A stretch of DNA of 64,000 nt from Urechidicola sp. (GCA_028599075.1 JAQRMW010000041.1:1-64000); one strand, 5' to 3'; positions 7,958 to 17,832 are shown, numbered from the stretch's first letter. A program made the numbers and translations. The notes: generated from the letters alone by a model not told the origin.

Positions 7958-8980
7958 CTACAAAACAATCCCATATTCTCCAACAGGCTCCATAGGTTTT
8001 GGTAAATCTGTTTCGTCTAGCATTTGACGTATATCAATCTCTATAGATCTTGCCATAGAAGAAATAGGAACATCGTTATACAAACCTTCAAAAGGATTTT
8101 CAGAATATTCTCCAATCATTTCCATTAAAATAAAAACCCAAGAAACCAACATTGTAAAAGGCAACACCAGCCAACTAGAATACATGTGGCTCGAATCTTT
8201 AAATATATTCAACATACCAAAAGGGAGTAGTACTAAAAATATCCAAACAAAAATAAAATTGACTGTTGCATATTGTCTTGGGAATGGGAAGTTTTTTATA
8301 CGTTCCGATTTTCCTTGAAGGGTGTAAAATTCACCTAACATTTTTTCTAATTCCATATGCCTAAAATCTTCTATTTGTCCGCCTAGTTTTAACTTTAACA
8401 ATTCTTTAGATTGCAAGCTCAATAAATGAGATGCTTTGTTCCCTTTGGTCATTAAATAGGTATATTCCTCAGAAGAGATGTAAGGTTTCAATTTTATAAA
8501 ATGATCATCTTCATAATGAATATCACCTTGTTTTCTTAAGATATCATCTGCTTTAGAAGTATGTTCCCACGGTTTTGGCATTCTCAATTGGTAGGTTAAT
8601 GCTTTTAACCAAGCAACATGTCTATGAACAATAGATTTATGAATTGTACTCAACTCATTTTCTGATAACTTTTCGCTAGTATGCTCATTGGTAATAAAAT
8701 CACGAGCCATGATGGTAAAGGTTCTTGAAGCATTTACAATTCCACCCCAAATTTTACGAGCCTCCCACATTCTGTCGTAAGACGAATTGTTTTTAAAACC
8801 TAAATAAAAGGAAACTGCAATACCAATTAATGCAATTGGTTGCCAAGGGATAGCCAGCCATTGCCAATCTAAAAATTTATAGAGTAATATTGGGATAATA
8901 TCTAAAATTAAAAAGATGATAATATACTTTTTACTCCAAATTACTGTACCCCAAAAAGGAAATCGTTTGCCTATATACAT
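7958..8980 (-). CDS. Bestrophin-like (UPF0187/YneE) anion channel protein
   Basis: A 340-residue membrane protein of the bestrophin/YneE family. The family start MYIGKRFPFWGTVIWSKKY fixes translation at 8980; the frame can be extended to 9031, but this would add 17 untypical residues. Hydrophobic segments lie at about 20-40, 50-70, 235-260 and 270-290. The SFYLGFKNNSSYDRMWEAR segment and C-terminal NPFEGLYNDVPISSMARSIE are strong family signatures. Bacterial relatives form pentameric channels with anion or cation selectivity. No partner gene is evident. Confidence 0.9.
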   Translation of the reverse strand: MYIGKRFPFWGTVIWSKKYIIIFLILDIIPILLYKFLDWQWLAIPWQPIALIGIAVSFYLGFKNNSSYDRMWEARKIWGGIVNASRTFTIMARDFITNEHTSEKLSENELSTIHKSIVHRHVAWLKALTYQLRMPKPWEHTSKADDILRKQGDIHYEDDHFIKLKPYISSEEYTYLMTKGNKASHLLSLQSKELLKLKLGGQIEDFRHMELEKMLGEFYTLQGKSERIKNFPFPRQYATVNFIFVWIFLVLLPFGMLNIFKDSSHMYSSWLVLPFTMLVSWVFILMEMIGEYSENPFEGLYNDVPISSMARSIEIDIRQMLDETDLPKPMEPVGEYGIVL

Positions 8981-9160
8981 TTGTTGTTGTTTTAAGTTTA
9001 GCGTTGTAGAAATTGATATAATTTTATACAACTAATCCAATCAGCACGAATATACAAAGAAAGTATAAATCAGAATGGTTTGTACTTTCGCATCTATTTG
9101 GCATTTGTTCAATCACTTTTAAACCTTTTTTTGTAATTTTAGATTTCAAAATTTTTAATT

Positions 9161-10768
9161 ATGAAGACTAAACTTCTTATTGTAGTTGTACTCATGCTAT
9201 TTTCTTGTCAAAAAGAATGGAATAAAGAGTTATCAGATGACACTAGTGCTATTAGTGTTAAAGATGTAGAATATAAAGTTCTAGATTCTGAGTTTTTAAA
9301 TGTGGACGAACTATGGAAACCCTTCGAAAAATATTGGGAGGATTTTACCGAAGTAGATTATAATCGTTTAAAACCACTCATTTTAGAACAAAACATCCCA
9401 ACATTACAAATTAGAATTTCTAAAGGGAAACTAACGTATGAACAACTCACCCTATTTTATTTATATAGAATCAAAAAGTTTGATAGACTCAATGAATTGT
9501 CTTTAAACTCAGTCATAGCATTAAACCCAAATGTAGTTGAAGAAGCAAAAAAAGCAGATTTAACACAATTTGAAGTTGCGCCACATCCAATTTTCGGAAT
9601 GCCTATTTTATTAAAAGACAATATAAATGCTGCAGGAATGCCAACGACAGCTGGTGCTATTGCTCTGGTAAATAACAATACCGAAGATGCATTTATTGTC
9701 AAACAATTAAAAGCAAACGGTGCATTAATCCTTGGTAAAACAAACCTAAGTGAATGGGCATATTTTTTCTGTGGGGAATGCCCGAGTGGGTATAGTGCTG
9801 TGGGGGGACAAACATTAAATCCATATGGTAGAATGGTTATGGATACAGGAGGTTCTAGTTCTGGAAGTGGAGTAGCAGCAGCAGCTAACTTTGCTGTGGG
9901 TACTGTTGGTTCAGAAACATCAGGATCAATATTATCACCAGCTAGTCAAAATTCTGTTGTAGGCTTAAAACCAACAGTTGGTTTTTTAAGTAGAACTGGT
10001 ATTGTGCCCATTTCTAGCACGCTAGATACTCCAGGGCCAATTACAAGAAATGTTGTTGATAATGCCATACTATTTGATGCGATGAAAGGTTATGATGATC
10101 AAGATACTTTGAGTTTTAATACTGATGATTTTACACTTTTTAATGATGATTTTACAACAAATAAACTAGAGCGTGTAGGAGTTTTTAAAGAATTACTAAA
10201 AGACAGCCTTTATCGAAATGCAGTTGAAATATTAAAACAGAACGGTACAACGATTGTTGAAATCGATGAAGTTGAAGTGAAATTAAATGGGTTTATGACG
10301 TTGTTGAATCTAGATATGCGAAATGATTTACCAATTTATTTAAAAAATAATGCTGATAAAACAGTTGCTATTTCTTCGGTTCAAGAAGTGATTGAATTTA
10401 ATAAAAAAGATTCAGTGTTGACAATGCCCTATGGACAAGCGTTGTTTTATGGAATTGTAAATGATAAAACTTCAGATGCAGATTTTGAACAAATCAAAGA
10501 TTCATTGCATATAAAAGGAAAGCAATTTTTTGATATCCCAATGAATCAACAAAATCTAGATGCTATTCTTTCTATTAATAATTACCATGCGGGTAGAGCT
10601 GCTGTGGCAAAATACCCAGCAATAACTGTCCCAATGGGATATACTAAAGAAGGTAAACCAAAAGGGTTGACATTTATTTCTAATAAAGGTGAAAAAAACC
10701 TATTAAATTGGGCAGATGGTTATGAACATTTATCGAAGGAACGTAAAAGGCCGGAAAATTATAACTAA
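9161..10768 (+). CDS. Amidase-signature family lipoprotein
   Basis: A 535-residue exported amidase. A lipoprotein signal ends in LFSC (Cys16) and the amidase-signature core follows. The Ser-cisSer-Lys triad is Lys152 in LLKDN, the cis-Ser within GGSSSGSG (about 231-237) and nucleophile Ser256 in SETSGSI. GatA has the same fold, but the lipobox and the absence of gatB/gatC nearby indicate a secreted amide hydrolase rather than a Glu-tRNA amidotransferase. The C-terminal KYPAITVPMGYTKEGKPKGLTFI is typical. It overlaps the convergent serine hydrolase gene by 4 bp at the stop codons. Confidence 0.9.
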   Translation: MKTKLLIVVVLMLFSCQKEWNKELSDDTSAISVKDVEYKVLDSEFLNVDELWKPFEKYWEDFTEVDYNRLKPLILEQNIPTLQIRISKGKLTYEQLTLFYLYRIKKFDRLNELSLNSVIALNPNVVEEAKKADLTQFEVAPHPIFGMPILLKDNINAAGMPTTAGAIALVNNNTEDAFIVKQLKANGALILGKTNLSEWAYFFCGECPSGYSAVGGQTLNPYGRMVMDTGGSSSGSGVAAAANFAVGTVGSETSGSILSPASQNSVVGLKPTVGFLSRTGIVPISSTLDTPGPITRNVVDNAILFDAMKGYDDQDTLSFNTDDFTLFNDDFTTNKLERVGVFKELLKDSLYRNAVEILKQNGTTIVEIDEVEVKLNGFMTLLNLDMRNDLPIYLKNNADKTVAISSVQEVIEFNKKDSVLTMPYGQALFYGIVNDKTSDADFEQIKDSLHIKGKQFFDIPMNQQNLDAILSINNYHAGRAAVAKYPAITVPMGYTKEGKPKGLTFISNKGEKNLLNWADGYEHLSKERKRPENYN

Positions 10769-11847
10769 TTAATCACAGCATTAATCTTTTCCCAAAGCTC
10801 ATTATCAAATGTAATAGGTACGAGCGCATCATCGCTAGCAACATCACCCATTCTAATAATGACAAGATCTTGACTCGGAACTACATATAATTTTTGATCA
10901 TTCTTACCCAAACCTGCGATTAAATCAGAAGGAGCATTAGGTATCAATGTTCCATTAAAAACTTCCTGACTCCCTGGCAACATAAAACTTTGCTTTCCGT
11001 TGAGCCACCACAAATACCCATATGATTTATTAATACTTTGTGATGGATTAGTCATTGCCGAATAATAGGCTTGGTTTAATATTTCGTCACTTTCCCAAGT
11101 GCCTTTATTCATCATTAAGATACCAAAACGAGCCATTGATCTTGCTGTGCTAAAATATACATTGTTGTAATTGTTAGTGCCAAACCAAGCACCATCCATT
11201 CCAATTTTATCTCTTAAAACGGAATTGAAATAATTCTCAAAAGTTTCTCCAGTTCCATTTCCTATTACATCTTGTAGAAGAGTATAAGGTGCATTGTGAT
11301 ACGCCCATCGTGTAGAAGCATCAGCTTTGTAAAACAAGCAAATAGGGTCGGTACAATCAAAAATGAGATCATTTAAACCACTAGTCATTGATAACTGATT
11401 TAACACCGTAACCGCGTTTTCTCTTTCTTGAGTCATGTTCGTCCACCCATCACCTAAATAAGAATTTGTTCGATTGTTAAGTTCAAGATGACCTTCTTGT
11501 TCTGCTATGCCAACAGTAACCGATGTCAATGTTTTCCCTGCTGATGCCCAATACCAATTTTGAGTTTCCGAAAAGTCATCAGCATACCACTCTATTGCAA
11601 TGCGTCCATTTTTTAAAATAATAAATGCTTTTGAGTCTTTTTCTTCTACAAAATTAAGTAATGGTTGTAAACTGTTTTCATTCCACCCTAAATCAGTTAA
11701 AGAAATAGTTTCCCAAGTTGAATTGTCAATAGGCGGAAAATAAATTGTATCAGGATTTATTGGTGGTGTAGGATTTTCAATATCATCAGAAGATGCACAC
11801 GATATTAGCATCGTTAAAAATACGAAGAAGAATAGTTTTGTTTTCAT
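10765..11847 (-). CDS. Beta-lactamase-fold serine hydrolase lipoprotein
   Basis: A 360-residue class C beta-lactamase/EstB-type hydrolase. The lipoprotein signal ends in LISC. Active-site motifs are SAGK at 102-105 (Ser nucleophile and Lys) and YHN at 183-185 (the YxN motif). The C-terminal region has MLPGSQEVFNG and IIRMGDVASDD as in esterase-type members. Likely a periplasmic or outer-membrane-anchored esterase or peptidase; antibiotic hydrolysis is not implied. Divergent from rimO with a 70-base spacer. Confidence 0.88.
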   Translation of the reverse strand: MKTKLFFFVFLTMLISCASSDDIENPTPPINPDTIYFPPIDNSTWETISLTDLGWNENSLQPLLNFVEEKDSKAFIILKNGRIAIEWYADDFSETQNWYWASAGKTLTSVTVGIAEQEGHLELNNRTNSYLGDGWTNMTQERENAVTVLNQLSMTSGLNDLIFDCTDPICLFYKADASTRWAYHNAPYTLLQDVIGNGTGETFENYFNSVLRDKIGMDGAWFGTNNYNNVYFSTARSMARFGILMMNKGTWESDEILNQAYYSAMTNPSQSINKSYGYLWWLNGKQSFMLPGSQEVFNGTLIPNAPSDLIAGLGKNDQKLYVVPSQDLVIIRMGDVASDDALVPITFDNELWEKINAVIN

Positions 11848-11893
11848 TGGTTGATTATTGCTATTAGACTAAACGAATCTTAAATGGTTTAAG

Positions 11894-11901
11894 TATTTTT
11901 G
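11894..11901 (+). promoter_or_regulatory. Putative -7 box (TATTTTTG) for rimO
   Basis: TATTTTTG followed by CACCC, 18 bases before the rimO start, matches the Bacteroidota TAnnTTTG element. The -33 element is not clear. Confidence 0.5.
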
Positions 11902-11918
11902 CACCCTAAATAAAAAAC

Positions 11919-13223
11919 ATGCGTACAAAGTCTATCAAAAAAAATAAAATCAATGTGGTAACTCTAGGATGTTCTAAAAACGTCTATGACTCTGAAGTGT
12001 TGATGGGGCAATTACAAGCCAACGGAAAAGAAGTTGTGCACGAAGATAAAGGCAATATTGTAGTGATTAATACCTGTGGATTTATTGACAATGCTAAAGA
12101 AGAGTCTGTAAATACCATTTTAGATTTTGTACAAAAAAAAGAAGAAGGAGCAGTTGATAAAGTTTTTGTTACAGGATGTTTAAGTGAACGCTATAAACCA
12201 GATTTACAAAAGGAAATTCCATCAGTAGATCAATATTTTGGTACTACCGAATTACCCGGTTTGCTTAAAGTATTGGGAGCAGATTACAAACACGAATTGA
12301 TAGGTGAGCGATTGACTACAACACCAAAAAATTATGCATACTTAAAAATTGCTGAAGGATGCGACAGACCTTGTAGTTTTTGTGCAATTCCTTTAATGCG
12401 AGGAAAACACAAAAGTACTCCAATTGAAGAAATTATTATTGAGGCTCAAAAATTAGCTGCGAAAGGGGTGAAAGAATTAATTCTTATTGCACAAGATTTA
12501 ACCTACTATGGACTGGATATCTATAAGAAAAGAAACTTAGCAGAATTGCTTAGGGCTTTGGTAAAAGTTGAAGGCGTAGAATGGATTCGTTTGCATTATG
12601 CCTTCCCAACAGGTTTCCCGATGGATGTATTAGAGGTGATGCGAAATGAGCCAAAGGTTTGTAATTATTTAGACATTCCTTTACAACATATTTCTGATTC
12701 CATTTTAAAAAGTATGAAGCGTGGTACTACACAGGTAAAAACCACCAAGTTGATTCACGATTTTAGAGCAGCAGTTCCTGATATGGCAATTAGAACTACG
12801 CTGATTGTTGGTTATCCTGGAGAGACTGAAGAAGATTATCAAAATTTAAAATCTTGGGTTGAGGAAATGCGTTTTGAACGCTTGGGTTGTTTTGCCTATT
12901 CACATGAAGAAAATACAACAGCGTACGAATTGGATGATGATGTGCCACAAGAGGTAAAGCAGCAACGTGCCAATGAAATTATGGAATTGCAATCTCAAAT
13001 TTCTTGGGAATTAAATCAAGAGAAAATAGGTAGAGAATATAAAGTAGTTATTGATAGAAAGGAAGGAGAACATTTTGTGGGGCGTACTGAGTTTGATTCG
13101 CCAGACGTTGATAATGAGGTATTGATTGATGCTTCAAAATTCTATTTAAAAACAGGAGATTTTACCAGGGTAAAAGTGATTTCTGCCGAAGATTATGATT
13201 TATATGCAGAGCCGATAAAATAG
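11919..13223 (+). CDS. rimO: Ribosomal protein S12 methylthiotransferase RimO
   Basis: A complete 434-residue radical-SAM methylthiotransferase. The UPF0004 domain holds the auxiliary-cluster cysteines C18 (LGCSKN), C53 (NTCGFI) and C87 (TGCLSE). The radical SAM CxxxCxxC is C148, C152 and C155 in CDRPCSFC, and a TRAM domain closes the protein after about residue 370. The LGCSKN start and EGCDRPCSFCAIP separate RimO from MiaB. It adds a methylthio group to an aspartate of ribosomal protein S12. Monocistronic. Confidence 0.96.
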   Translation: MRTKSIKKNKINVVTLGCSKNVYDSEVLMGQLQANGKEVVHEDKGNIVVINTCGFIDNAKEESVNTILDFVQKKEEGAVDKVFVTGCLSERYKPDLQKEIPSVDQYFGTTELPGLLKVLGADYKHELIGERLTTTPKNYAYLKIAEGCDRPCSFCAIPLMRGKHKSTPIEEIIIEAQKLAAKGVKELILIAQDLTYYGLDIYKKRNLAELLRALVKVEGVEWIRLHYAFPTGFPMDVLEVMRNEPKVCNYLDIPLQHISDSILKSMKRGTTQVKTTKLIHDFRAAVPDMAIRTTLIVGYPGETEEDYQNLKSWVEEMRFERLGCFAYSHEENTTAYELDDDVPQEVKQQRANEIMELQSQISWELNQEKIGREYKVVIDRKEGEHFVGRTEFDSPDVDNEVLIDASKFYLKTGDFTRVKVISAEDYDLYAEPIK

Positions 13224-13236
13224 AGTTGTATTGTCT

Positions 13237-13254
13237 TTCCCGCGTACGCGGGAA
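13237..13254. repeat. Dispersed palindrome TTCCCGCG/CGCGGGAA
   Basis: TTCCCGCG-ta-CGCGGGAA, preceded by TTGTCT and followed by TCC, lies 14 bases after rimO. It belongs to the same family as the sites near 5.99 and 37.97 kb and lacks a T run. Confidence 0.7.
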
Positions 13255-13289
13255 TCCTGGTAAGAATAAATTAAATGAATTAACACGAA

Positions 13290-13376
13290 GGTATTTCCTG
13301 CAAGGTTTCAAAAACCTTGTAGGTATAAAAAGTTAAAGACAAATACCTACAAGGTCTACAAGACCTTGCAGGAGAA
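13290..13376. repeat. Inverted CAAGGT/ACCTTG repeat element
   Basis: TCCTGCAAGGTTTC, AACCTTGTAGGTAT, then after a 17-base spacer ATACCTACAAGGTC and GACCTTGCAGGA. The two halves are inverted copies, so the whole can fold into one long stem or two short ones. Similar CCTACAAGGT...ACCTTGTAGG elements are familiar from Bacteroidota intergenic regions. Confidence 0.7.
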
Positions 13377-13387
13377 ATAAACCAACT

Positions 13388-13603
13388 ATGAACCAAGACC
13401 AATCTAACAATCCACTTCACGGAGTTAAACTCGCTGATATGCTACAATTGTTAGTGTCAGAATATGGTTGGGAAGAATTGAGTTTACGAATTAATATCAA
13501 CTGCTTTAAGAGTAACCCTTCCATAAAATCTAGTTTAAAGTTTTTGCGTCGCACTCCATGGGCAAGAGCAAAAGTTGAGAAGTTGTATTTGAGAACTATT
13601 TGA
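13388..13603 (+). CDS. VF530-type small DNA-binding protein
   Basis: A 71-residue protein matching the VF530 (DUF2132) family, a small helical fold named after a Vibrio fischeri protein with proposed DNA-binding ability. The core is [37 protein letters not shown] and KVEKLYL, at full family length. It is basic. Its role in the cell is not established. Its stop overlaps the stop of the convergent GDYXXLXY gene by 8 bases. Confidence 0.87.
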   Translation: MNQDQSNNPLHGVKLADMLQLLVSEYGWEELSLRININCFKSNPSIKSSLKFLRRTPWARAKVEKLYLRTI

Positions 13604-14087
13604 TCAAATTCAGATTCTCGTCATACAATCCAACCAAAAGACTGTTGTCTTTAATGTCTATTTTGACACCACCATATTCGGCATTTTCAAATTTTTTTCC
13701 TTCACCTTCTTGAAAGAAATAAGACTCTGCACCAATATTGATATTCCAATCGCTTTGGGTGTAATTGATCAAAAATTCATCATCATTTAAAGGAGTAATA
13801 TTTTCTTGAAACCGAACTTTTTTGGCAATATTGATAGAATCAAATTTGACAACACAAAAGCCTCGCTTTGGGATACTATCTAGTTTTATATCATCAGTAA
13901 TCTCATAATTCAATCGCATATAATCGCCTTGCATTAATGATCTTGGATCTACAGGAGCTAATTTTAAAAGCACGAATTCCCCTTCTTCTAGTAAGGCTTC
14001 TTTTTTAAAAACTGACTTATTAAATAAGAAAAGTAAAATGACTAAGTTAATAAGAATGATTGTCCATTTATATTTTTTCATCAACAT
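13596..14087 (-). CDS. GDYXXLXY domain protein
   Basis: A 163-residue membrane-anchored protein with a single N-terminal hydrophobic segment (about 6-22) and the diagnostic motif [10 protein letters not shown] at about residues 53-62. This family nearly always sits beside DUF2157 and DUF4401 membrane proteins, as here. The soluble part should face the periplasm. It is the last gene of a three-gene operon and overlaps the upstream gene by 20 bases; an ATG at 14081 is an equally good start. Biochemical function unknown. Confidence 0.85.
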   Translation of the reverse strand: MLMKKYKWTIILINLVILLFLFNKSVFKKEALLEEGEFVLLKLAPVDPRSLMQGDYMRLNYEITDDIKLDSIPKRGFCVVKFDSINIAKKVRFQENITPLNDDEFLINYTQSDWNINIGAESYFFQEGEGKKFENAEYGGVKIDIKDNSLLVGLYDENLNLIK

Positions 14088-15144
14088 GTAATTTTTTTCG
14101 GGTGATTAAATAAAACAATAGAAATACGATTCCTGAGGAAAAGAGAATGATTGATTTTGTGAGTAAAGTAAAACTCAAATCATAATAAAACTGTGAAATA
14201 AAATAAGCTAAATAAACGATTCCGAGGGCAAATCCAGTTTTGTAATTGACCAGGTAACTAAGTAGTAAAATCATGATTGCTCCCGTAACTGCAGGAGAAA
14301 ATACGGTAGAAGCTAAAATGAGAATACTCAAAGAAAATGCATAAACCCGTTGATTTAAGGAATCAACATTTAGAACATCTAAAATTTTATTGACCAAATA
14401 GATTACGGCAATCATTTGAATAATAGAAGAAATCCAACGGTAGTCTTGTAACTCTGGGACGATATGTTTATTGCCAAGAATGATGAATCCGAATAATAGA
14501 GAAACCATCAAACCAATTCTGACCGGATTATATAGCTTCGAAACCTTCTTTCCCATAGTTATTATTTTTGCTTCATTCAACATCCAATACAACAGTAGAA
14601 ATGTGTTGAATGCAATATAAATGTGTGCTGTATTATAAATATCATTAAGGTTTATCAATGTCAATAACCCACCATTAATAACGAGTACAGAAATAAACGA
14701 AATAATATAATTTTGGGTGATAAAAAGCGTGGTAGCTGCAATCAAAATAAATAGTAGTGAGATGATGTTTTCATCAAAATCAAATCTGTTGAAAGCAATT
14801 CCTAGCATAACAAACCCAATTGCATACATAGAAATACTGAAGGTGTCTAAAATTAATTTGTCATATTCTTTGTTCATCCAAATAGATGAAATAATAAGGA
14901 GTAACCCTAGAATGAGTATTCCAATTTCAGAATCATATACTCCTAAAGTAAAAATGAAACCTGTAAAAAAGAGTGTTCCTAAAAAGCCTCCAAAAATAGA
15001 AAGAACTTTAATTACAAGACTCGATTGATTATCTTTTTTATGTGCATATTCTTCGAGAATAGCTTCTTTGTCAAAGCTAAAATCATTCTTTGAATTATTT
15101 TTTAACTGCTCTAAAAGCGCAGATATATTTTTTTCTTTATGCAT
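14068..15144 (-). CDS. DUF4401 multi-span membrane protein
   Basis: A 358-residue protein with about ten hydrophobic segments after a charged N-terminal tail (MHKEKNISALLEQLKNNSK...). It matches the DUF4401 architecture. The ATG at 15144 is preferred over 15168 because the product then begins with the usual charged tail and the overlap with the upstream gene falls to 8 bases. Second gene of the DUF2157-DUF4401-GDYXXLXY operon, whose conservation suggests one membrane complex. No transport or catalytic motif is visible. Confidence 0.82.
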   Translation of the reverse strand: MHKEKNISALLEQLKNNSKNDFSFDKEAILEEYAHKKDNQSSLVIKVLSIFGGFLGTLFFTGFIFTLGVYDSEIGILILGLLLIISSIWMNKEYDKLILDTFSISMYAIGFVMLGIAFNRFDFDENIISLLFILIAATTLFITQNYIISFISVLVINGGLLTLINLNDIYNTAHIYIAFNTFLLLYWMLNEAKIITMGKKVSKLYNPVRIGLMVSLLFGFIILGNKHIVPELQDYRWISSIIQMIAVIYLVNKILDVLNVDSLNQRVYAFSLSILILASTVFSPAVTGAIMILLLSYLVNYKTGFALGIVYLAYFISQFYYDLSFTLLTKSIILFSSGIVFLLFYLITRKKLHVDEKI

Positions 15145-16087
15145 TGTTCCACTTTTTTTGAAGGTCAACTAAAAGCTTAATTGTTCCGGTAACACTTGTA
15201 ATAATAAACAGGCTGATTAAAAATATCATTGCTTCTTCAGATGAGACCTGAATCAATAATGAAGTAATCATTATGATACCGCTAAAAGCAATAATTGCAA
15301 AATAAAATATATTTTTTGATTGATGCCCATACCAAATCCCTAAAGAATAACTCAGCAATACAATTAATAATAAGGAAATAAATGATGCGTCGGTATCTTC
15401 AAAAATACCAGCACTTATTCCTATAGTTGCGATAAAACAAGCTGCCAGCGCAATCAGATTTGTAAACCAAGTTTGATGTGTAGTTTGTCTAATTTTTGAG
15501 ATATAAATTGACGAAATTAAAAATAATGTGTTCACAATAAAGAGGAGAAGTAAGGGAAATAAATCTTGCCAATCACTCGCAACTTGTTGCGAATATAATA
15601 TGATAGTCGTATTTATTAAGGTTAAAAAAAACAACCACAGCGGAGCAAAATTAGAAATGACTACCCAGAGTGTAATTGCCATTGTCCATCCTAAAAAGAA
15701 ATCATAGGCGTTGGCACCAGTTTGGTAAATTTGTCCAAAAACTGCAAATAAGACTCCAACCAAAATCGATGCCCCAGTTAGAATAATATTTTTAAATAGC
15801 TCTTTGATTTTGGAGAATAACACAATTAAAGTGGTAATTATTATAAGCCCTTCAATAATTCCTATTTTATAAAATTTGTGTAGTTTTTCCCAATTATAAG
15901 CAAAAAAGAAAAGGATTCCTGCAGTTGTAAAACAGATTCCAAGACTGATAAAAAAAAGTTGAAGAAATTTTTTCCATGAATTGACATCACTGTAGATATT
16001 GTTTTTTAAAACTTCTTGAATTTCAGTAGATGTACAATTGCTATGTCTGCTGATTATATGTATATCTTCTCGATTTATTTTCTGCAT
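15137..16087 (-). CDS. DUF2157 domain membrane protein
   Basis: A 316-residue protein with a short soluble N-terminal domain (about 1-40, containing ISRHSNCTSTEIQEVLKN) followed by about eight to nine transmembrane helices, the DUF2157 arrangement. First gene of the minus-strand operon. The N-terminal part resembles a small helical cytosolic domain, so it may be the regulatory or docking subunit; that is inference. No enzymatic residues are recognisable. Confidence 0.82.
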   Translation of the reverse strand: MQKINREDIHIISRHSNCTSTEIQEVLKNNIYSDVNSWKKFLQLFFISLGICFTTAGILFFFAYNWEKLHKFYKIGIIEGLIIITTLIVLFSKIKELFKNIILTGASILVGVLFAVFGQIYQTGANAYDFFLGWTMAITLWVVISNFAPLWLFFLTLINTTIILYSQQVASDWQDLFPLLLLFIVNTLFLISSIYISKIRQTTHQTWFTNLIALAACFIATIGISAGIFEDTDASFISLLLIVLLSYSLGIWYGHQSKNIFYFAIIAFSGIIMITSLLIQVSSEEAMIFLISLFIITSVTGTIKLLVDLQKKWNNA

Positions 16088-16235
16088 TTTGGTAGTTGTA
16101 GTTTCTTAATAACGAAAATAGTTAAATATATTGAAAAATGATCATCCTAATTATTAAGTTAAAAAATTGTTAGATGTTTAATCGAATCACGACAACAAAT
16201 ATTAATTTTAGTAACTTTATCAAAAATTATTATTT

Positions 16236-17831
16236 GTGTACAACGTATCAACTATTCCGTTTTCTAAAACAGGTTATTTCTCAAAAACTATTTGCGATTA
16301 TTTAAATCAAGTTGAAAAGCTATCCGCTTTTTATGGTGAGTATTCTGACTTAGAAGGATTTAAAAATCAAATAGAAACAAAGCGATTATCATTTAAAAGA
16401 GAGTCGAGAACTATCCTGATAAATGCCCTAAAGACGCAATACAAAAACACAAAACCTTCTGATAAAACCCTAGTAAATATTGATTCGCTTAAAAAAGAAA
16501 ATACATTTACAATTACTACTGGTCACCAATTAAACTTGTTTACGGGCCCTTTGTATTTCTTATATAAAATCATTTCTACTATCAATTTAACCGAGGAGTT
16601 AAAGAAAGAAAAACCAGATTCTAATTTTGTTCCAGTTTACTGGATGGCGACAGAAGATCACGATTTTGAAGAAATACAATATTTCAATTTTAAAGGGAAG
16701 AAGGTTAGCTGGAATAGAGAATCGAGTGGAGGTGTAGGTAGACTATCAACCGAAGGGTTGGAATTTGTCTTAGATGAATTTTCAAAACTGATTGGAGATT
16801 CAAACAGCGCAAAACAACTAAAGAAATTATTTTCTGATGCTTATTTAGGTCACACAAATTTAACCACTGCAACTCGTTATTTGGCAAATAAATTATTTTC
16901 AGAATATGGATTGGTAATTGTTGATGGTGATGATATTGAATTAAAAAGAATGTTCTTGCCATATGTTGAACAAGAGTTATTTAAACAAACGGCATTTACA
17001 GAAGTTTCTAAAACGATTAAAGATTTAGAAAAAAATTATAAGGTTCAAGTAAATCCTAGAGAAATAAATTTATTTTATTTGATTGATGGATTACGAGAGC
17101 GAATTATTTTAGAAAATGATTTGTATAAAATCAACAATACTGACATTGAATTTTCTTTAGATGAATTACAATATGAATTGAAATTACATCCAGAACGGTT
17201 TAGCCCAAATGTAATCATGCGTCCTTTGTATCAAGAAGTGATTTTACCTAATCTATGTTATATCGGTGGAGGTGGAGAACTTGCTTATTGGTTCGAACTA
17301 AAACCTTATTTTGAATCAGTTGATGTGCCATTTCCAATTTTATTATTGCGAAATTCAGCAGTAGTGATTACTGAAAAGCAATCGAAGACTTTGAAGAAAT
17401 TAAATATTTCACAAGATGAATTGTTTTTAAAACAACAAGATTTAGTCAATAAAAAAATAACAGAACATTCTGATTTAATCATCGATTTTTCTGAGCAACG
17501 ACAACAAATAGATTCGCATTTTGAAAAATTAGAAGAGATTGCAACTCAAACGGACAAGTCATTTATTGGTGCTGTAAAAGCCCAAAAACAAAAGCAATTG
17601 AACGGATTAGATAATCTAGAAAAGCGTTTGTTAAAAGCTGAGCGCAGAAAATACAAAGACTTAACTGCAAGAATTAAAGAAGTTCAAGATGCTATATTCC
17701 CAAAACAAAGTTTGCAAGAGAGAAATACAAATTTTTCTGAGCTGTATTTAGAATATGGAGAGGAATTAATTCCAAAATTAAAAGAAGCATTAAAACCATT
17801 GGATTTAGAATTTACAATAATTGAGATGTAA
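16236..17831 (+). CDS. bshC: Bacillithiol synthase BshC (cysteine-adding enzyme)
   Basis: A 531-residue BshC, the enzyme that joins cysteine to GlcN-malate in the last step of bacillithiol synthesis. Visible signatures are TITTGHQLNLFTGPLYFLYK near residue 88, PVYWMATEDHDFEEI near 130, YIGGGGELAYW and a C-terminal coiled coil (about 420-500). No ATG is in frame near the conserved N-terminus; GTG at 16236 gives the expected start YNVSTIPFSKTGYFS, so translation begins at GTG. bshA and bshB are not in the window, which is common in this phylum. Confidence 0.94.
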   Translation: MYNVSTIPFSKTGYFSKTICDYLNQVEKLSAFYGEYSDLEGFKNQIETKRLSFKRESRTILINALKTQYKNTKPSDKTLVNIDSLKKENTFTITTGHQLNLFTGPLYFLYKIISTINLTEELKKEKPDSNFVPVYWMATEDHDFEEIQYFNFKGKKVSWNRESSGGVGRLSTEGLEFVLDEFSKLIGDSNSAKQLKKLFSDAYLGHTNLTTATRYLANKLFSEYGLVIVDGDDIELKRMFLPYVEQELFKQTAFTEVSKTIKDLEKNYKVQVNPREINLFYLIDGLRERIILENDLYKINNTDIEFSLDELQYELKLHPERFSPNVIMRPLYQEVILPNLCYIGGGGELAYWFELKPYFESVDVPFPILLLRNSAVVITEKQSKTLKKLNISQDELFLKQQDLVNKKITEHSDLIIDFSEQRQQIDSHFEKLEEIATQTDKSFIGAVKAQKQKQLNGLDNLEKRLLKAERRKYKDLTARIKEVQDAIFPKQSLQERNTNFSELYLEYGEELIPKLKEALKPLDLEFTIIEM

Positions 17832-17832
17832 T

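Noticed and set aside
9161-10768. GatA subunit of Glu-tRNA amidotransferase
   Set aside because: A lipoprotein signal and the lack of gatB and gatC indicate an exported amidase of the same fold.
10765-11847. Antibiotic-resistance beta-lactamase
   Set aside because: SxxK and YxN fit EstB-like esterases and peptidases too, and there is no resistance context; only the fold can be claimed.
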